From: Tricholomella constricta
Lineage: Eukaryota; Basidiomycota; Agaricomycetes; Agaricales; Lyophyllaceae
DNA: 64,000 nucleotides
Assembly (NCBI GenBank): GCA_013368375.1
Contig: JAACJP010000006.1
Span: forward strand, 1,178,001-1,242,000
Direction of reading: 5' to 3'
Numbering within the stretch: the first letter of the stretch is position 1; the number at the start of each line of letters is the position of its first letter. Positions 24,199-34,963 of this stretch are shown here, piece after piece. The notes under the pieces were generated by a model. It had not been told where the DNA came from, ran no database searches, and was given only the letters and a program-made list of their open reading frames with translations. Both the position numbers and the translations under genes were made by a program.

Positions 24199-24239
24199 CC
24201 ACCGCCACTGCCACTGCCACTGCCACTGCCACTGTCACC
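24199..24239. repeat. GCCACT hexanucleotide microsatellite
   Basis: About six tandem hexamers with minor variants at the ends. Confidence 0.85.
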
Positions 24240-25763
24240 ATCGTCGGACTGCGTCTCCGTCCCAACTTCTGAATACTAAACACTAAATACTAAATACTTG
24301 CAGCTGTTTGCATCTGCAACTCTTGACTCTTAGCTGTCCGCCTTCTCTTTCTCTGAATCGCACGCTGTCGTAGTCCTCCTCTCCGTCTCCCGTTGGCAGG
24401 CGAATTTATATTCAAAGACGCCCATCGTTTCATCGGCTCGCCCTTTGACTGCAGATGGACGAAAGAGCCAGTGGACGTCGCTTCAGGTTGCGGTAACTTG
24501 AAGTAGCGGGGGCTTGTATGCTGGAGGTCCAGGCCACAGACAGAGACAGAACCCGTGCCAGATTTTAATGGGTTTAAATTCAATGACCAGATGCCGAGAT
24601 ATCCAGTCCAGATAGATGCTCAGAGGGGGTTGACCGATAACTGTGTTGATGTCATGGTCACTGCGTCGTCGAAAGCGAAGGTGACACCAGGATTTCATTG
24701 AGAAATTGCATTCGTTGTTTTTGGGAAGGAAGGAAAACTTGGTACTTACTTGTGATACTTACTAATGTTCGTGCTTACATGAACGAGCACGTTTTCTTCT
24801 GAAAGCTTATCGCTGTGGTACTTCATCCTGCAAAGAATCTCTCTCGTCTTACCCTCTTTTTTTAGAGAGTCACGCCTAGCGCCAAGGCGGCGTACAGCGT
24901 ACTACATCGCGGTCATTGCTGCGTGCGTGAATACAGACAGGGGGGATTATATCAAAGTAACTTGTGATCGCGAAACACTCGTTTGTGCGCGCGTGCAGTT
25001 TTTGACCGGAAAGAGTAGGAGACGGGATCGGCGTAGAGCTGGGTAGGGTCGCGGGATGGCGACTCGCCATCCCAGAGTGCGTGCAGAGTATTTACGTGCT
25101 GTACCTCAGATATGCACAGGGGGACTGAGCCTCGTTGAGATTGACATGAAATAAAAAGCAGGTCGGTACCTCGCCACGGGAACACTCGCTGTCCCGTCGC
25201 GTCCTCGTATCGTGGTCCAAGGTGAAGGGGTGACGGGTGAGATCGGTATCGAGAGAAGAACGCTTGATACAGTCGCGACACCGATCCCACAGTCGAGCTC
25301 TCCCATGGCTAGCAACGCGTCAAAAATTTGCGTCCTCCTCCTGAGATCCCGAAAGCTCGGCGCGTCGCTGTGGACTTTTGTTTCCGCTCGATCCGCTCGT
25401 GGTGTGTTGAATATTACCGGGGGCACCCGCACAGCGCAATGTCATCGCACATCAACCCTTTCTTTGTATAATCTTATCGCCGACGCCACTCGGGATTGGC
25501 CGTGGAAACGCGAGAGATTGACGTTACCAGATCCATCATCCTAGGAGTTCGTCTAGATCATTAGGCATCCCCATACAGGCCGAGAAAGAGCCAATGCGCG
25601 TAACATGGGGGGAGATAGGGCGGAAACTGGAAGTTGACTGTTAGGATGCCGCAGATCCGTTTACGTGGGTATGACATTTGAGGTGCAGGGCGAGCGGAGG
25701 AGTGATTTAATGCTAGGCTATAAGGGGGCGAGCTATGTTTTTTCGAGATGATCGGCCATCATC
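24240..25763. other. Intergenic stretch upstream of the GATA factor gene
   Basis: No gene-like frame is supported. Several short frames in GC-rich sequence around 24950-25540 lack any motif. The region is long for this genome and may be an extended promoter of the GATA gene. Confidence 0.4.
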
Positions 25764-25951
25764 TTATCAATTTAACATATCACGAAAAACAAGGGATTGA
25801 AACGGAGGCAATGGATTGGGGGTGGTGATGGACAGCGTGGAGGAATATTCATAACCAGCGATCGCATATCAGATGAGATTGGTCAAGCGGAGTTTAAATG
25901 TGGTTATCAGGAATAATAGGTGGATGGTGATTGGCTGTTGTGGGGTTATCA
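25764..25951. promoter_or_regulatory. Cluster of three TGATAA sites before the GATA factor start
   Basis: TTATCA (TGATAA on the other strand) occurs at 25764-25769, 25904-25909 and 25946-25951, that is 224, 84 and 42 bases before the start codon. GATA factors of this class bind GATAA cores, so autoregulation is plausible but untested. Confidence 0.45.
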
Positions 25952-25987
25952 TTTGCCAGCGGGTCTGAGTAGCTCGCCCTCACCACC

Positions 25988-28694
25988 ATGTCGCCCACCG
26001 TCGTCCTCGACCCCTCCCTCCATCCCTCACTCGCCACTGCCGAGTTCACATTCCCCGCCTCTCCTCCTGTCCGTTCCCCTTGTGTCAACTGCGGCACCCT
26101 CCAGACTCCGCTGTGGAGACGCGATGCAGACGGCAACCCGATCTGCAATGCTTGTGGTGAGTGGCGATTATCGAGGACATGCGTGGGCCAGCCGTGATCC
26201 CTATGTCGCATACGTGCGTCTCGCGCGTGTCTGCGTCGTGTTCTGATCCCGTTTATATCAATCTCACCTCTTCAAACAGGACTCTACCAAAAGTCAAGAT
26301 CCAAACCGCGTCCGTCCACACTGGGCACGCCTCCTCCTACAAATACCGCCAACGCCCCTTCCTCCGCCCACTCTTCCCCTCCCATGCATCCTAAATCTGT
26401 CAAATCCGCCAACTTAAAACCTATTCCGCACACCAACCCCGCCACCGGTGGCACCTGCCCCGGCGACGGCCGCTGTGACGGCACCGGCGGTACATCCGCC
26501 TGCTCCGGCTGCCCTACCTACAACAATGCTCTTGCGATTGCTTCCCGTCTCGAAGGTGCTCCCACCGACCACGACGGCGACGTCCAGATGTCTCTCGGTT
26601 CCATCGCCATCGACATGTCTCTCGACGACCAGGAATCAGCCGCCGCCGCTGCACTTGTCGCCGCCGGCGTCGTTCCTGCAATCCCGACAAATCCTACCGA
26701 TACCGCGACCAGTCCCGAACAAGGCACAGAGAGCGATGGACCAGGCACAGGCCAGGTCGTTCTGGGTCCTGCAGGCTTGGGTATTGGCATGATCGGCAAC
26801 CCCAATGCTGCCGCGATGCTTGCTGCCCAACAACAACAACAGCAGCAACAACCACAGCAAGGCCCCAATGGCCTCGGCGGGAGAAAGGTGCGCGCCGCGG
26901 TTGGTGCTCTCAGCTGTGCCAACTGCGGCACCAGCACGACGCCGCTATGGCGTCGAGATGATGTGGGGAACAATATCTGTAATGCATGCGGTACGTATCT
27001 TGTCTTATCTCTCGCTTTATTCCTCGTGCTTTGCCCTCTCGCCCACGTCTCGTGCCCCCGCCTCGGAGCGAATCGGGCATACCGCCCTCCCACGTCGTCT
27101 GTTTGTTTCCCACACGCTCATCTTATCAGATATCATTTTCACTCCCTTCACCCTTTTCCTTCCGTCGTCGTGAAAGAAACACTTTCTGATACATCTATTT
27201 TCTAGGTCTCTACTTTAAGCTGCACGGCACACATCGGCCCAACAGTATGAAGAAAACCGTCATCAAGCGCAGGAAACGTGTGCCTGCCGCCGCGGGGGCC
27301 ACTGCGTCTCCACAGCAGCAGCGTGCGGAGCACTTGCACCAGCAGAACCGCATGACGGACCAAGCAGCTGCAGAGGCGCTCGTTGCCGTCGGCCGGCTTG
27401 GCAGCGGGCGACGCGGGGAGAACGAGGAGAGCGGGGAGGAGGAGGAGGAAGAGGACGGTGGGGAGGATGGTGAAGACGATGGGGAGCCGCCCAGGAAGAG
27501 GCGGGCCAGGCGGGGCGCGGGCGTTGGAGCCACTGCCAGCGTCGGGTTGAGGAAGACGAGGAGCAGGGGAAGCGTCGAGGCCGGTGGCGCGGGTGTGGAC
27601 ACGAGGCGGAGCGCGAGCGTGGGTGGAAGGGAAGGCCTGAGGAAACGCGGTTCCGGTAATGTCGGCGCTGCCGCTCCCGCTGTCTCTGCCGCCCCCGGTA
27701 CGAATAATGGCGGCTGGCCACAACACCCCGAAGGCCGTTCCGCCTCCCCGCAATCCCAGCTGCAACAACAACAGCACCAAGCGCACCTGAACATGGGCAT
27801 GGGTCTCCGCGGGCCGCGGCACCAACACCCGCACCCGCACCACCCGCATATCCACCCGGCGCTGCAGCCCGAATACCAGCAACAGCAACAGTATCATCAT
27901 CAGCACCGGTTCCCCGGTGCGCCGGGACACGGCGGGGCGGGGTTCGAGTTGCCGCCGCTTGCGAGTTTGAACGGGATACCGGGCGGGGCGCCCTCGTCGT
28001 ATGTGCGCTCGGGGTCGGGTGCGCCGAGCCGGACGCACTCGCCGTTGCCGGGTGGGTATTATGGGATGGACGTGAGTGGGATGATGGGCGGGTTCATGGG
28101 CGGGTACGCGCACCATGTGCCGCCCCTGCCTACGCCGGGGCTTGGAATTGGGAACGGGAGCGGGAACGGGAATGGAGGTGGGGTGCCGACGGTGCAGGAG
28201 CTGGAGAGGCATTATTTGGAGCTGGCGGAGCAGAAGAGGAGGATGGAGGAGATGGTTGAGAGGACGGAGAGGTTGATGGGGGGGTTAGGAAGGGGATTGA
28301 GGAGATGCAGGTGCAGGGGAAGGGCGCGACGGGTGGGGCGAGTGCGAGTGCGAATGCGAGTCGGAGAGGGAGTCCGGTGGGCAGCCCCAGGGGCCAGCAG
28401 GGGCAGGGAATGGGAACGGGCACGGCGTCGAGGGTGCCGTCGCCGCTTGGGAGCCCGAAGCAGCCGCAGACACAGACGCAGCCGCAGGCGAGCCCGACGG
28501 CGCCTGAGAAGATGCCGGAAGGAGAGCAGCAGCGGTCGCCGCAGATGGAGAAGGCAACAACAAATACAACAACGACAACTACTACTGGTGCGCCGCAGGT
28601 CCCGCTTGAGCGTGCGGCGGCGGCGGTGGCGGGAGGGGAGAAGAGGGCGAATGTATGGCCTGTTGTCGTTGGCGTCGCAGCTGCCGCAGAGTGA
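25988..28694 (+). CDS. Two-finger GATA transcription factor of the iron-responsive (SreA/Urbs1/Fep1) type
   Basis: Exons 25988-26156, 26280-26990 and 27206-28694. Finger 1 is [15 protein letters not shown]...CNACG|LYQK and finger 2 [15 protein letters not shown]...CNACG|LYFK. Both introns split the finger at the same codon. Between them lies [15 protein letters not shown] and CSGCP, the cysteine-rich block that marks iron-sensing repressors of siderophore and iron uptake genes (Urbs1, SreA, Sre, Fep1). After finger 2 come a basic nuclear-type stretch, an acidic tract, Gln-rich runs and a short coiled coil ([19 protein letters not shown]). At a run of seven Gs (28278-28284) the frame must shift by one base to continue into a natural Ser/Pro/Gln-rich tail ending at 28694. 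Unshifted, it enters an arginine-rich frame ending at 28908. This may be an assembly error, a real mutation or an unseen splice. A GTGAGT overlaps the stop, so a last intron is possible. Confidence 0.85.
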
Positions 28695-29709
28695 GTGGCG
28701 AAACCAAGCATATGAGCCTCTCGCATTTGCACTTGCACTTTGCATCATTATACCCCCCCTTCCCCCGTTTCGATCCCCCCCCCTTCTCTCTGTTCTTCTT
28801 CTTCTTCTCGATGTCTATAGTTTGTCATTCGCTGTCCTCCCCGTCCCGTCCCGTCTCGCGTTCGTTCTGTTCGTCAAACCCCACCACCAAGTCTTAGCTC
28901 TAATCTAATCCAATCCCACCCGCCCCTATCGCCTATCTCTCTATCTATGTTGATGTTGTCCCCGCCCTGTCCTGTCCTGCCCCATGCCTCGCCCTCGCCC
29001 CCGTCCTCGTCATCGTCATCGTATGCCACGCCCCACCGCCCCTCCCTCCGCACACACACACACCCGCTTTTTCTCGTTTTTTTTTTTTTTGAGAGCCTGT
29101 ACACATAACATAACATATCCGTACGATGGGTTTTTTTTTCTTATAATATTCATTTCGCCCCCGCGCCTTCCCTTTTTTTTCGCTTCCTCCGATGTTTGTT
29201 GGAGGGAGGGGAGCCGCTTGGAATTGATTGGGCTTTTCGTCGGTCTTTTTGTTTTTGTCTTTGTCTTATCTATGCCTTCCTTCCTTCCCCCTTTTTTTCC
29301 TGTTTTTTTAGTCTTATGTCTCTTCTCCTTCCCCCCCCCCCACCACCCAAAAAAACGCTTCGACTCCGACTCCAAACCCGGGCCAGCCATTGCCATCCAG
29401 TATATATTTATCTTACCCCCCCCCCCCCAACCCTCTCTCGTGCCTCCTTTTTGGATACGTATTTACTTAGCTCTAGTCCGTTAGTTCCTTAGTTTCATCA
29501 GTTGCGCGTGGGACAGTCAGTACTCGCTTGTTTTTTCTTTTCGTATAATACAATACCGTGTTATTGTAAACGATGCGCGTGCGCGTTCCTTGATGCTTGA
29601 TTCTGTCGCAAACTTCGAAGTCGAAGACATCAACTTTTGCAAGCTCAGACGCCAATATGTGACATGTAGATGCAGAACTATAGCCCAACTTTTGAGACGT
29701 ACTTAAGCC
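28695..29709. other. Pyrimidine-rich low-complexity interval downstream of the GATA gene
   Basis: The plus strand is strongly C+T-rich with long runs of C and T (for example 28756-28812, 29078-29092, 29331-29340 and 29417-29428). It contains the 3' ends of the convergent GATA and GH76 genes. No coding region is supported. Confidence 0.6.
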
Positions 29710-31596
29710 TCAATTAGCCAAGATAGCGCTGGTGAAAACGTCCAAAGAAGCGAGCTGGCCCCACGTCGTGAACCCCTGGGGCGGCCCGTGCCAGTTCGCG
29801 GAGTAGGTGTTTCCGTTGGCGGCAAGGTCCAACAGGGCATTGTACTGTACAAGCTTCTGGTGAATGGATCGGTATAGGTTGGGAAAAGGGTTTATATTAC
29901 CTGGACATCGACGTAGCTGTGGACGAGGATGCGGAGATCCGTGTTTGAGGGGTTGCGAGTGAAGGCTTCATGTATGCCCCGGATGAAGATGGCTAGACAA
30001 GGAAAAAAAACCCCTCTGTAAGCAATCCAATCTGAGGAAGGCGGAAGGCTAACCCTTGAAGCCGACTCCGTCGTTGTTGCTTGAGGTACTCGATCCTTCC
30101 GTGATGATACCATCAGAACCCTGCCAGGCCGAGGATTTGACGGCTGTAGCGAGGATGTTGACCATTCTACGCGATCAGTCAGCAGTAGATATCGCTGGCG
30201 AGGGACGGATATACATACAGAGTCCTCCACTGGGAATCGCCAGTGACATCTGCCAAGACGCTGAGTCCCTCTATGAACTTCCCGCTGTTGTAGGTGAACA
30301 GCCAGTTGGACGGGGAGCGCGAGCAGTCGTGGGCGTTGACGGTGTCGAGAACGATGTTGTTCTTCAGGTTGTGGGCCTTCAGCCAGTTGGCGCTTGCGAT
30401 GGCGGCGTTTGTGTATTTCGAATCTCTGGTAATTTCGGCGAGGAATGCAGAAACTCTGCTCGAAAGTCAGTTCGTCACGTCTCCGTCCGGGAATGGTGGC
30501 GTTGGTCTCGTACGTCAAGTACAATCTGTCAAAAAATGTATGTTGGCGATATGTCTTGGATGCAGCTGTTGTCAGGACTTACCCCGTAGTTATGGAATTG
30601 ATAGCTTGGTCGTCGGCGGTCGGTCGCTACGAATTTGTTCAGTTCCGAGCCCATCATCTCGTCCAGTGTCCTACCCAGAAGACCCCTCCGGCCATAGTAA
30701 CTGTTTCGCATATCAGGCCGGCGTACATGTACAGAGCAACGACAGAAACGTACTTCCATCACAGGTAGGTGATATAGTGAAAGACTTGTTCGGATGCTGC
30801 CCGGCACTAGCCTGTGCAGCAGTGAGAGCACTGATGATGTCGTCTATAGATTTTTCGGCAGTGGCATAGAGAGGGCCTTACAACTTCGTAACGCTATTCC
30901 ACGTAGCGATGGCATTGGCCAGTAGTGTACTGTCTCCGTAGGCCCTGTAAGCATATAGGGCGGATTGTGCCCACCATCTGTGAGATGAATACATCGTGAG
31001 TCAACTCAGTCTAGTGGCAATGTAATTGGTCGCTCACAGCGCATCATCATTGAACTTCATGAAAGTTTGGTCAGATAACACATTCAGGACTCGCGAAATA
31101 GCCATACCCTGACAACCGGCGCTTAGTGCAAAGATTTCCAACGATAGCTCAGAAAGCAGCGTACCCAAACTTATCATAATTTGCGCGAAGGTTGAAAACA
31201 TTCTTAAGGTTGTTCACCACCTGCGCCTTGTTCGTCGTTGTGCCAGCGAATTTATCTTGGTTAGCCATCGCTGAAAACACATTGCCTGATTGCCAGTATC
31301 CTATGCCTGTAACGATAATGCCCATGAGGTCGGGCTGAGGACCTCCGTACAATTTTTACTTGCCATTGAATTCACCCGTGCCAGAGTTCAGCTGAGGAAG
31401 AATAGCATTGATCGCGTTCTGTGAGAGCGTGATGCGTTCCGAAAGCGGGCGGGAATTGCTGAATTTCTTTTGTTGCACGATCAGCGAGATTTTAGAGGGA
31501 GGTTAGAAGACGTACCCTCCAGCTCAACGGCACACCCAGATCTTGGGCAACTGCAAGACTTATACCAAGGAATACAAGGGGGGCAGAGAGCAGCAT
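29710..31596 (-). CDS. Glycoside hydrolase family 76 protein (alpha-1,6-mannanase type), secreted
   Basis: Thirteen exons (31596-31516, 31466-31364, 31306-31165, 31121-31038, 30977-30882, 30830-30754, 30700-30675, 30626-30583, 30525-30479, 30423-30219, 30166-30054, 29992-29901, 29844-29710) join in phase to 414 residues. A signal peptide (MLLSAPLVFLGISLAVA) leads. Family signatures include IGYWQSGNVFSAMAN, FNDDALWWAQSALYAYRAYG, MAGGVFW, DDQAINSITTGLYL and the late GFKAIFIRGI. The ALWWA segment near the first Asp pair is typical of GH76. Such enzymes act on alpha-1,6-mannan in fungal walls, and the Dfg5/Dcw1 relatives cross-link wall proteins. No GPI-type tail is evident. The intron at 31363-31307 keeps frame only with a GC donor (GCAAGT). 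The splices near 30478 and 31164 are less certain. Confidence 0.87.
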
Positions 31597-32217
31597 GGTG
31601 TATCGACTTAAGGCGAGAGAGACCCCCCCTTATTTATGAGTAAGGATGAAACAGACGAAGCTACCGGGATGCGGAGACAACGTCCGCATGATATGCCGAA
31701 ACCTGGGTGAATGATCTCTCTAGCATATGGAGCTCGTCCGAGAGCTCGTTATCTAAGGAGCCGGTTGCCACGACAAGGTGACCAGTGACTTCCTTGAGAG
31801 TTCAATGATCGATTGCGTTGCGCGTGGATACCCACCAATCCTGGGACAAATGACATTGGAAGATGTAGCCATAGAACATCTCGAGACTTGAGGTATGTAC
31901 CACAAGGTGGCTCATTGCTTCGAACATGAGGGTTGTAGGCGAACCACGCGACCCGTGACCGCGTCACGGACAGGACTTCAAACACATCCGACTCGTGCTT
32001 CAAGTTCATCAATTGCAAGTTCACTCGTCCTTCAGCTTCTTGGGTAAAAATATGCAGAATCCAACAGTTCCTCCATCCCCCGAATTGCATGCCGTCTTTG
32101 CCTGCTACCGCGGATATAACTTGCCGACTACAGTTGTGATCGCTGGTTGACTAGGCGAATAGCTCGACGTCACTCAGTGGCATTTTTGGATAACGGCCCC
32201 GAACCGAAACACCCATC
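31597..32217. promoter_or_regulatory. Divergent upstream region of the GH76 gene and the small gene at 32.2 kb
   Basis: The interval of about 620 bp separates two outward-pointing starts. A minus-strand open frame (32090-31749) has no recognisable domain. I assign no specific sites. Confidence 0.4.
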
Positions 32218-32528
32218 ATGAGCACTGCCTATGACCTCCACGGTAAGTACCGAGTCGCCCGGTCGGACGGAGAAAACGAGGACGCATTCCTACCACTTGA
32301 AACTAGTGGAATAATCTGTGCCTTGCGCACTCCAGTTCGCGTGTTTCTTCAGGCCACCAACAGGCCTACATCATCTTTTCCACTGTTCAGGAATGTCTAG
32401 AGCATGTTTACGACTTGTCCGATCGATTTCTAATCCTCAGGAGCGCCCTGGCTCCCGTTGAGCGCCTAATTTCTTCTAAAGCTCAGCTCGGGGCCCAGAA
32501 TCGTACAATTGCAAACTTGCATCCCTAG
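32218..32528 (+). CDS. Small two-exon protein of 66 residues, unknown function
   Basis: Exon 32218-32242 ends at a perfect GTAAGT donor and exon 32353-32528 begins after TTTCTTCAG, joining in phase. The product runs MSTAYDLHGHQQAYIIFSTV and continues through an amphipathic helix-like part (ECLEHVYDLSDRFLILRSAL) to a stop after ANLHP. Neither half stands alone as a good frame, but the join gives a smooth protein-like sequence. I do not recognise it. It could also be the 5' part of a longer or decayed gene. Confidence 0.45.
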
Positions 32529-33740
32529 GTCTTGTCTACAGACTCGCTGCAAAAGTGCAAATGTGCGAACCTCTTTCGACACTGGGATAAACATAACATT
32601 TGATGAATATGCGAATGCAGAACCGCTACGTCACTCTCCCGGAGTATGGACACCAGTCTTCCTGCACTTGCATATGCGCTTACAGTCTTCGTAACACGTG
32701 TCGCTGAATTTAACTGGGTTACGGCTCACGAGCAGGCTAGAAAAAAGCAATACTGTAATCGGTTTCGGAAGCGAATGGAAATCGGAACTACAATGACACG
32801 ACCTCGTCAGTGATCAGGTGATGATAATTTCCAGCACAGGACCAGTGTCATGTTTTGTTGGTTGGCGTCTATTCTGTGTATAGGTAGCGCTCATGCCAGA
32901 AGGTGCAGTTACTCCAACAAGTGTTTGACTTGTTGGAGTAACTTGAAGACCTTGCATCTGAACTTACACGTGTGTTTTCTAGGCATCAAGCTCTTTGATA
33001 GGATTTTTGCCATGCAGTATCTCATTGTGTTCATTAATGCACAGCAACAGGTGTTGCTTGATGTGCGACACACCTCATGAATCGGTTTGGCTTACATGGC
33101 ACCGTCTGTACCCTTGCACGCATATTGTGTTGCTGTCAAAAGACGAGTACTATACTGCCAAATTTATGGGAAAACTGGGTGTTTCCTAGATACCCGTTAA
33201 GTCTCTGTTCTACGACCTTATGCTTACCAAACGAAGCCTCTATCCTGACATTCCAAACCTTACGCGCTTTCAAAATTTCAAGTTCGACCTGAGATGGGAA
33301 TGCCCAACAAGGACAAGCTCGATGCAGATGTCATGGTTCGGCTGTGGAGGCCTCGGAGTATTATTTTGAAGAACTTCGTGAAGAAGTTCCTGGAAGATCT
33401 CGGCTGATGGAGCAGTCAGAGGATAATGGAATGCAAGCGGACGTGTACCTACTTTACTAGTATAGATCGCGTACAGAGCCTTCCGGAGTTTAAGCCGCGG
33501 AGGCTGCGAAACTTGGTCATTTTTTTTATTTCAGCTTTCATTATGACCTCCACATCCTATTTTACTCGATATACATGTACAATGACTTGCAAATGTCAGT
33601 ATGATTTATGATGCACCATGAGAACCAAATCAGAACCAGACGCGGTATCAAATCACGAGATCGATCCTCATCTAATCTAATCGGATACCTCCTTCCACCC
33701 CCCAAGTGCCAACCACACTTGCGCGTCCTTTGCGTCCAAC
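32529..33740. other. Intergenic stretch before the thymidylate kinase gene, with a strong hairpin
   Basis: AT-richer than neighbouring genes, with no supported coding region. A 15-bp perfect inverted repeat lies near 32.9 kb. Confidence 0.45.
32907..32943. repeat. Perfect 15-bp inverted repeat with a 7-base loop
   Basis: AGTTACTCCAACAAG at 32907-32921 is followed by a 7-base loop and its exact complement at 32929-32943. It could form a stable hairpin in RNA or a cruciform. No following T-run or gene link identifies its role. Confidence 0.8.
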
Positions 33741-34558
33741 ATGTCGAAGCGCGGATCCTTCATCGTAGTCGAGGGTCTCGACAGGTCAGGAAAGTCAACA
33801 CAGACCGCCCTCCTGCTCGCCCGCTTCGAAGCCGCCGGGATCCCAGCAAAGCTGCTCAAGTTCCCCGGTACGTCCTCCTCCCATCCCTCAAATTCACCAT
33901 CCCACCACTACTAAATGACCCAATACAACTGTGGCGTGATGCACAGCCAGGACGACCCCGATCGGCCAAATGATCGACTCATACCTAAAGTCCCACTCCG
34001 ACCTCGACGACCGCGCAATCCACCTCCTCTTCTCCGCCAACCGCTGGGAACTCGCGTACGTGCGTTCCCATCTTAAACCTCCCCAAGTACTACTGGCTTA
34101 CAATTGGGAATCCTCATCTACATAGATCGACGATTGAGCACCTGCTGGGGGCGGGCACAGCCGTCATATGCGACCGATACGCCTTTTCCGGGATCGCCTT
34201 CTCCGCGTCCAAGGGGCTGCCGTACGAGTGGTGCCGCGCGCCGGACGTCTCCCTTCCCGCGCCCGACCTTGCCTTGTTCCTCGACATCACGCCCGAGGCG
34301 GCCAAGGCGCGCGGGGGGTACGGGGAGGAGCGGTATGAGAAGGAGGAGATGCAACGCCGCGTCGGGGAGATCTTTCGAAGGATAGGGCAGGAGATCTCTG
34401 ATGGTGGGGGTGAGGGTGAGGGGGGCAAGTGGGTGGGCATTGATGCGGGCGGGGAGAAGGATGTGGTCGCGCGGGAGGTGTGGGCGTTTGTAGAGCCTTT
34501 GGCGCGGGGAATTGAAGGTCCTCTTCGGCGACTTTGGCCGGACAAGCTGACAATATGA
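33741..34558 (+). CDS. CDC8: Thymidylate kinase (dTMP kinase)
   Basis: Three exons (33741-33867, 33947-34055, 34126-34558) give 222 residues, normal for the eukaryotic enzyme. It phosphorylates dTMP to dTDP for DNA synthesis. The P-loop is [12 protein letters not shown], with the eukaryote-type Gly-Leu-Asp-Arg form. The substrate-binding [12 protein letters not shown] follows, then LLFSANRWE, the DR(Y/H) motif in [18 protein letters not shown], and [22 protein letters not shown] at the lid. A low-complexity Gly/Glu insert ([12 protein letters not shown]) sits late in the protein. The acceptor at 33946 was preferred over one four bases downstream because it alone keeps frame. Confidence 0.95.
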
Positions 34559-34963
34559 AGATTAATAGGGACTCGGAGGCTATACCGTCACTGTATCTAT
34601 TCTAGAAGTGTACTGCATGCTACAACGCGGAAGCCACGCGGATGATGCGCGATTGACTCTTGGTGATCAATAGACAAGTGAGGCTGTGCAAATCGGAAAG
34701 TGTTTTGTATTGTGTGACGGTGTAAAAGGAATGGAATGTAGGGTGTAGAATTACAACAAGGTAAAGAGAGAGGAGAGGGTTTTCAAGGAAATAAAAGATC
34801 GTGATCGCGACAACAGCGTGGTGGTCATGTATCGCACTCTCCGCTGCCAATGTAAATAACTAAAAGAGCTTATAGACCGGGACCAGACAAAAGGAACGTA
34901 ACGCAAGACATCTCCACAGGCCCAGGAATGACAAACCAAGCGGGATATAAAGGAAGTTGGCCA
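34559..34963. terminator. Short convergent 3' region between CDC8 and UBC6
   Basis: About 405 bp separate the two stop codons. It should hold both polyadenylation regions, but I cannot place exact sites. Confidence 0.35.

Noticed and set aside
27202..28212. A 336-codon open frame opposite the GATA factor gene
   Set aside because: It is an antisense shadow of GC-rich, low-complexity coding sequence and has no domain; the plus-strand frame holds the zinc finger.
28285..28908. The Arg-rich extension of the GATA factor frame
   Set aside because: Its composition is typical of a wrong-phase reading of GC-rich DNA, and the other phase continues the coiled coil.
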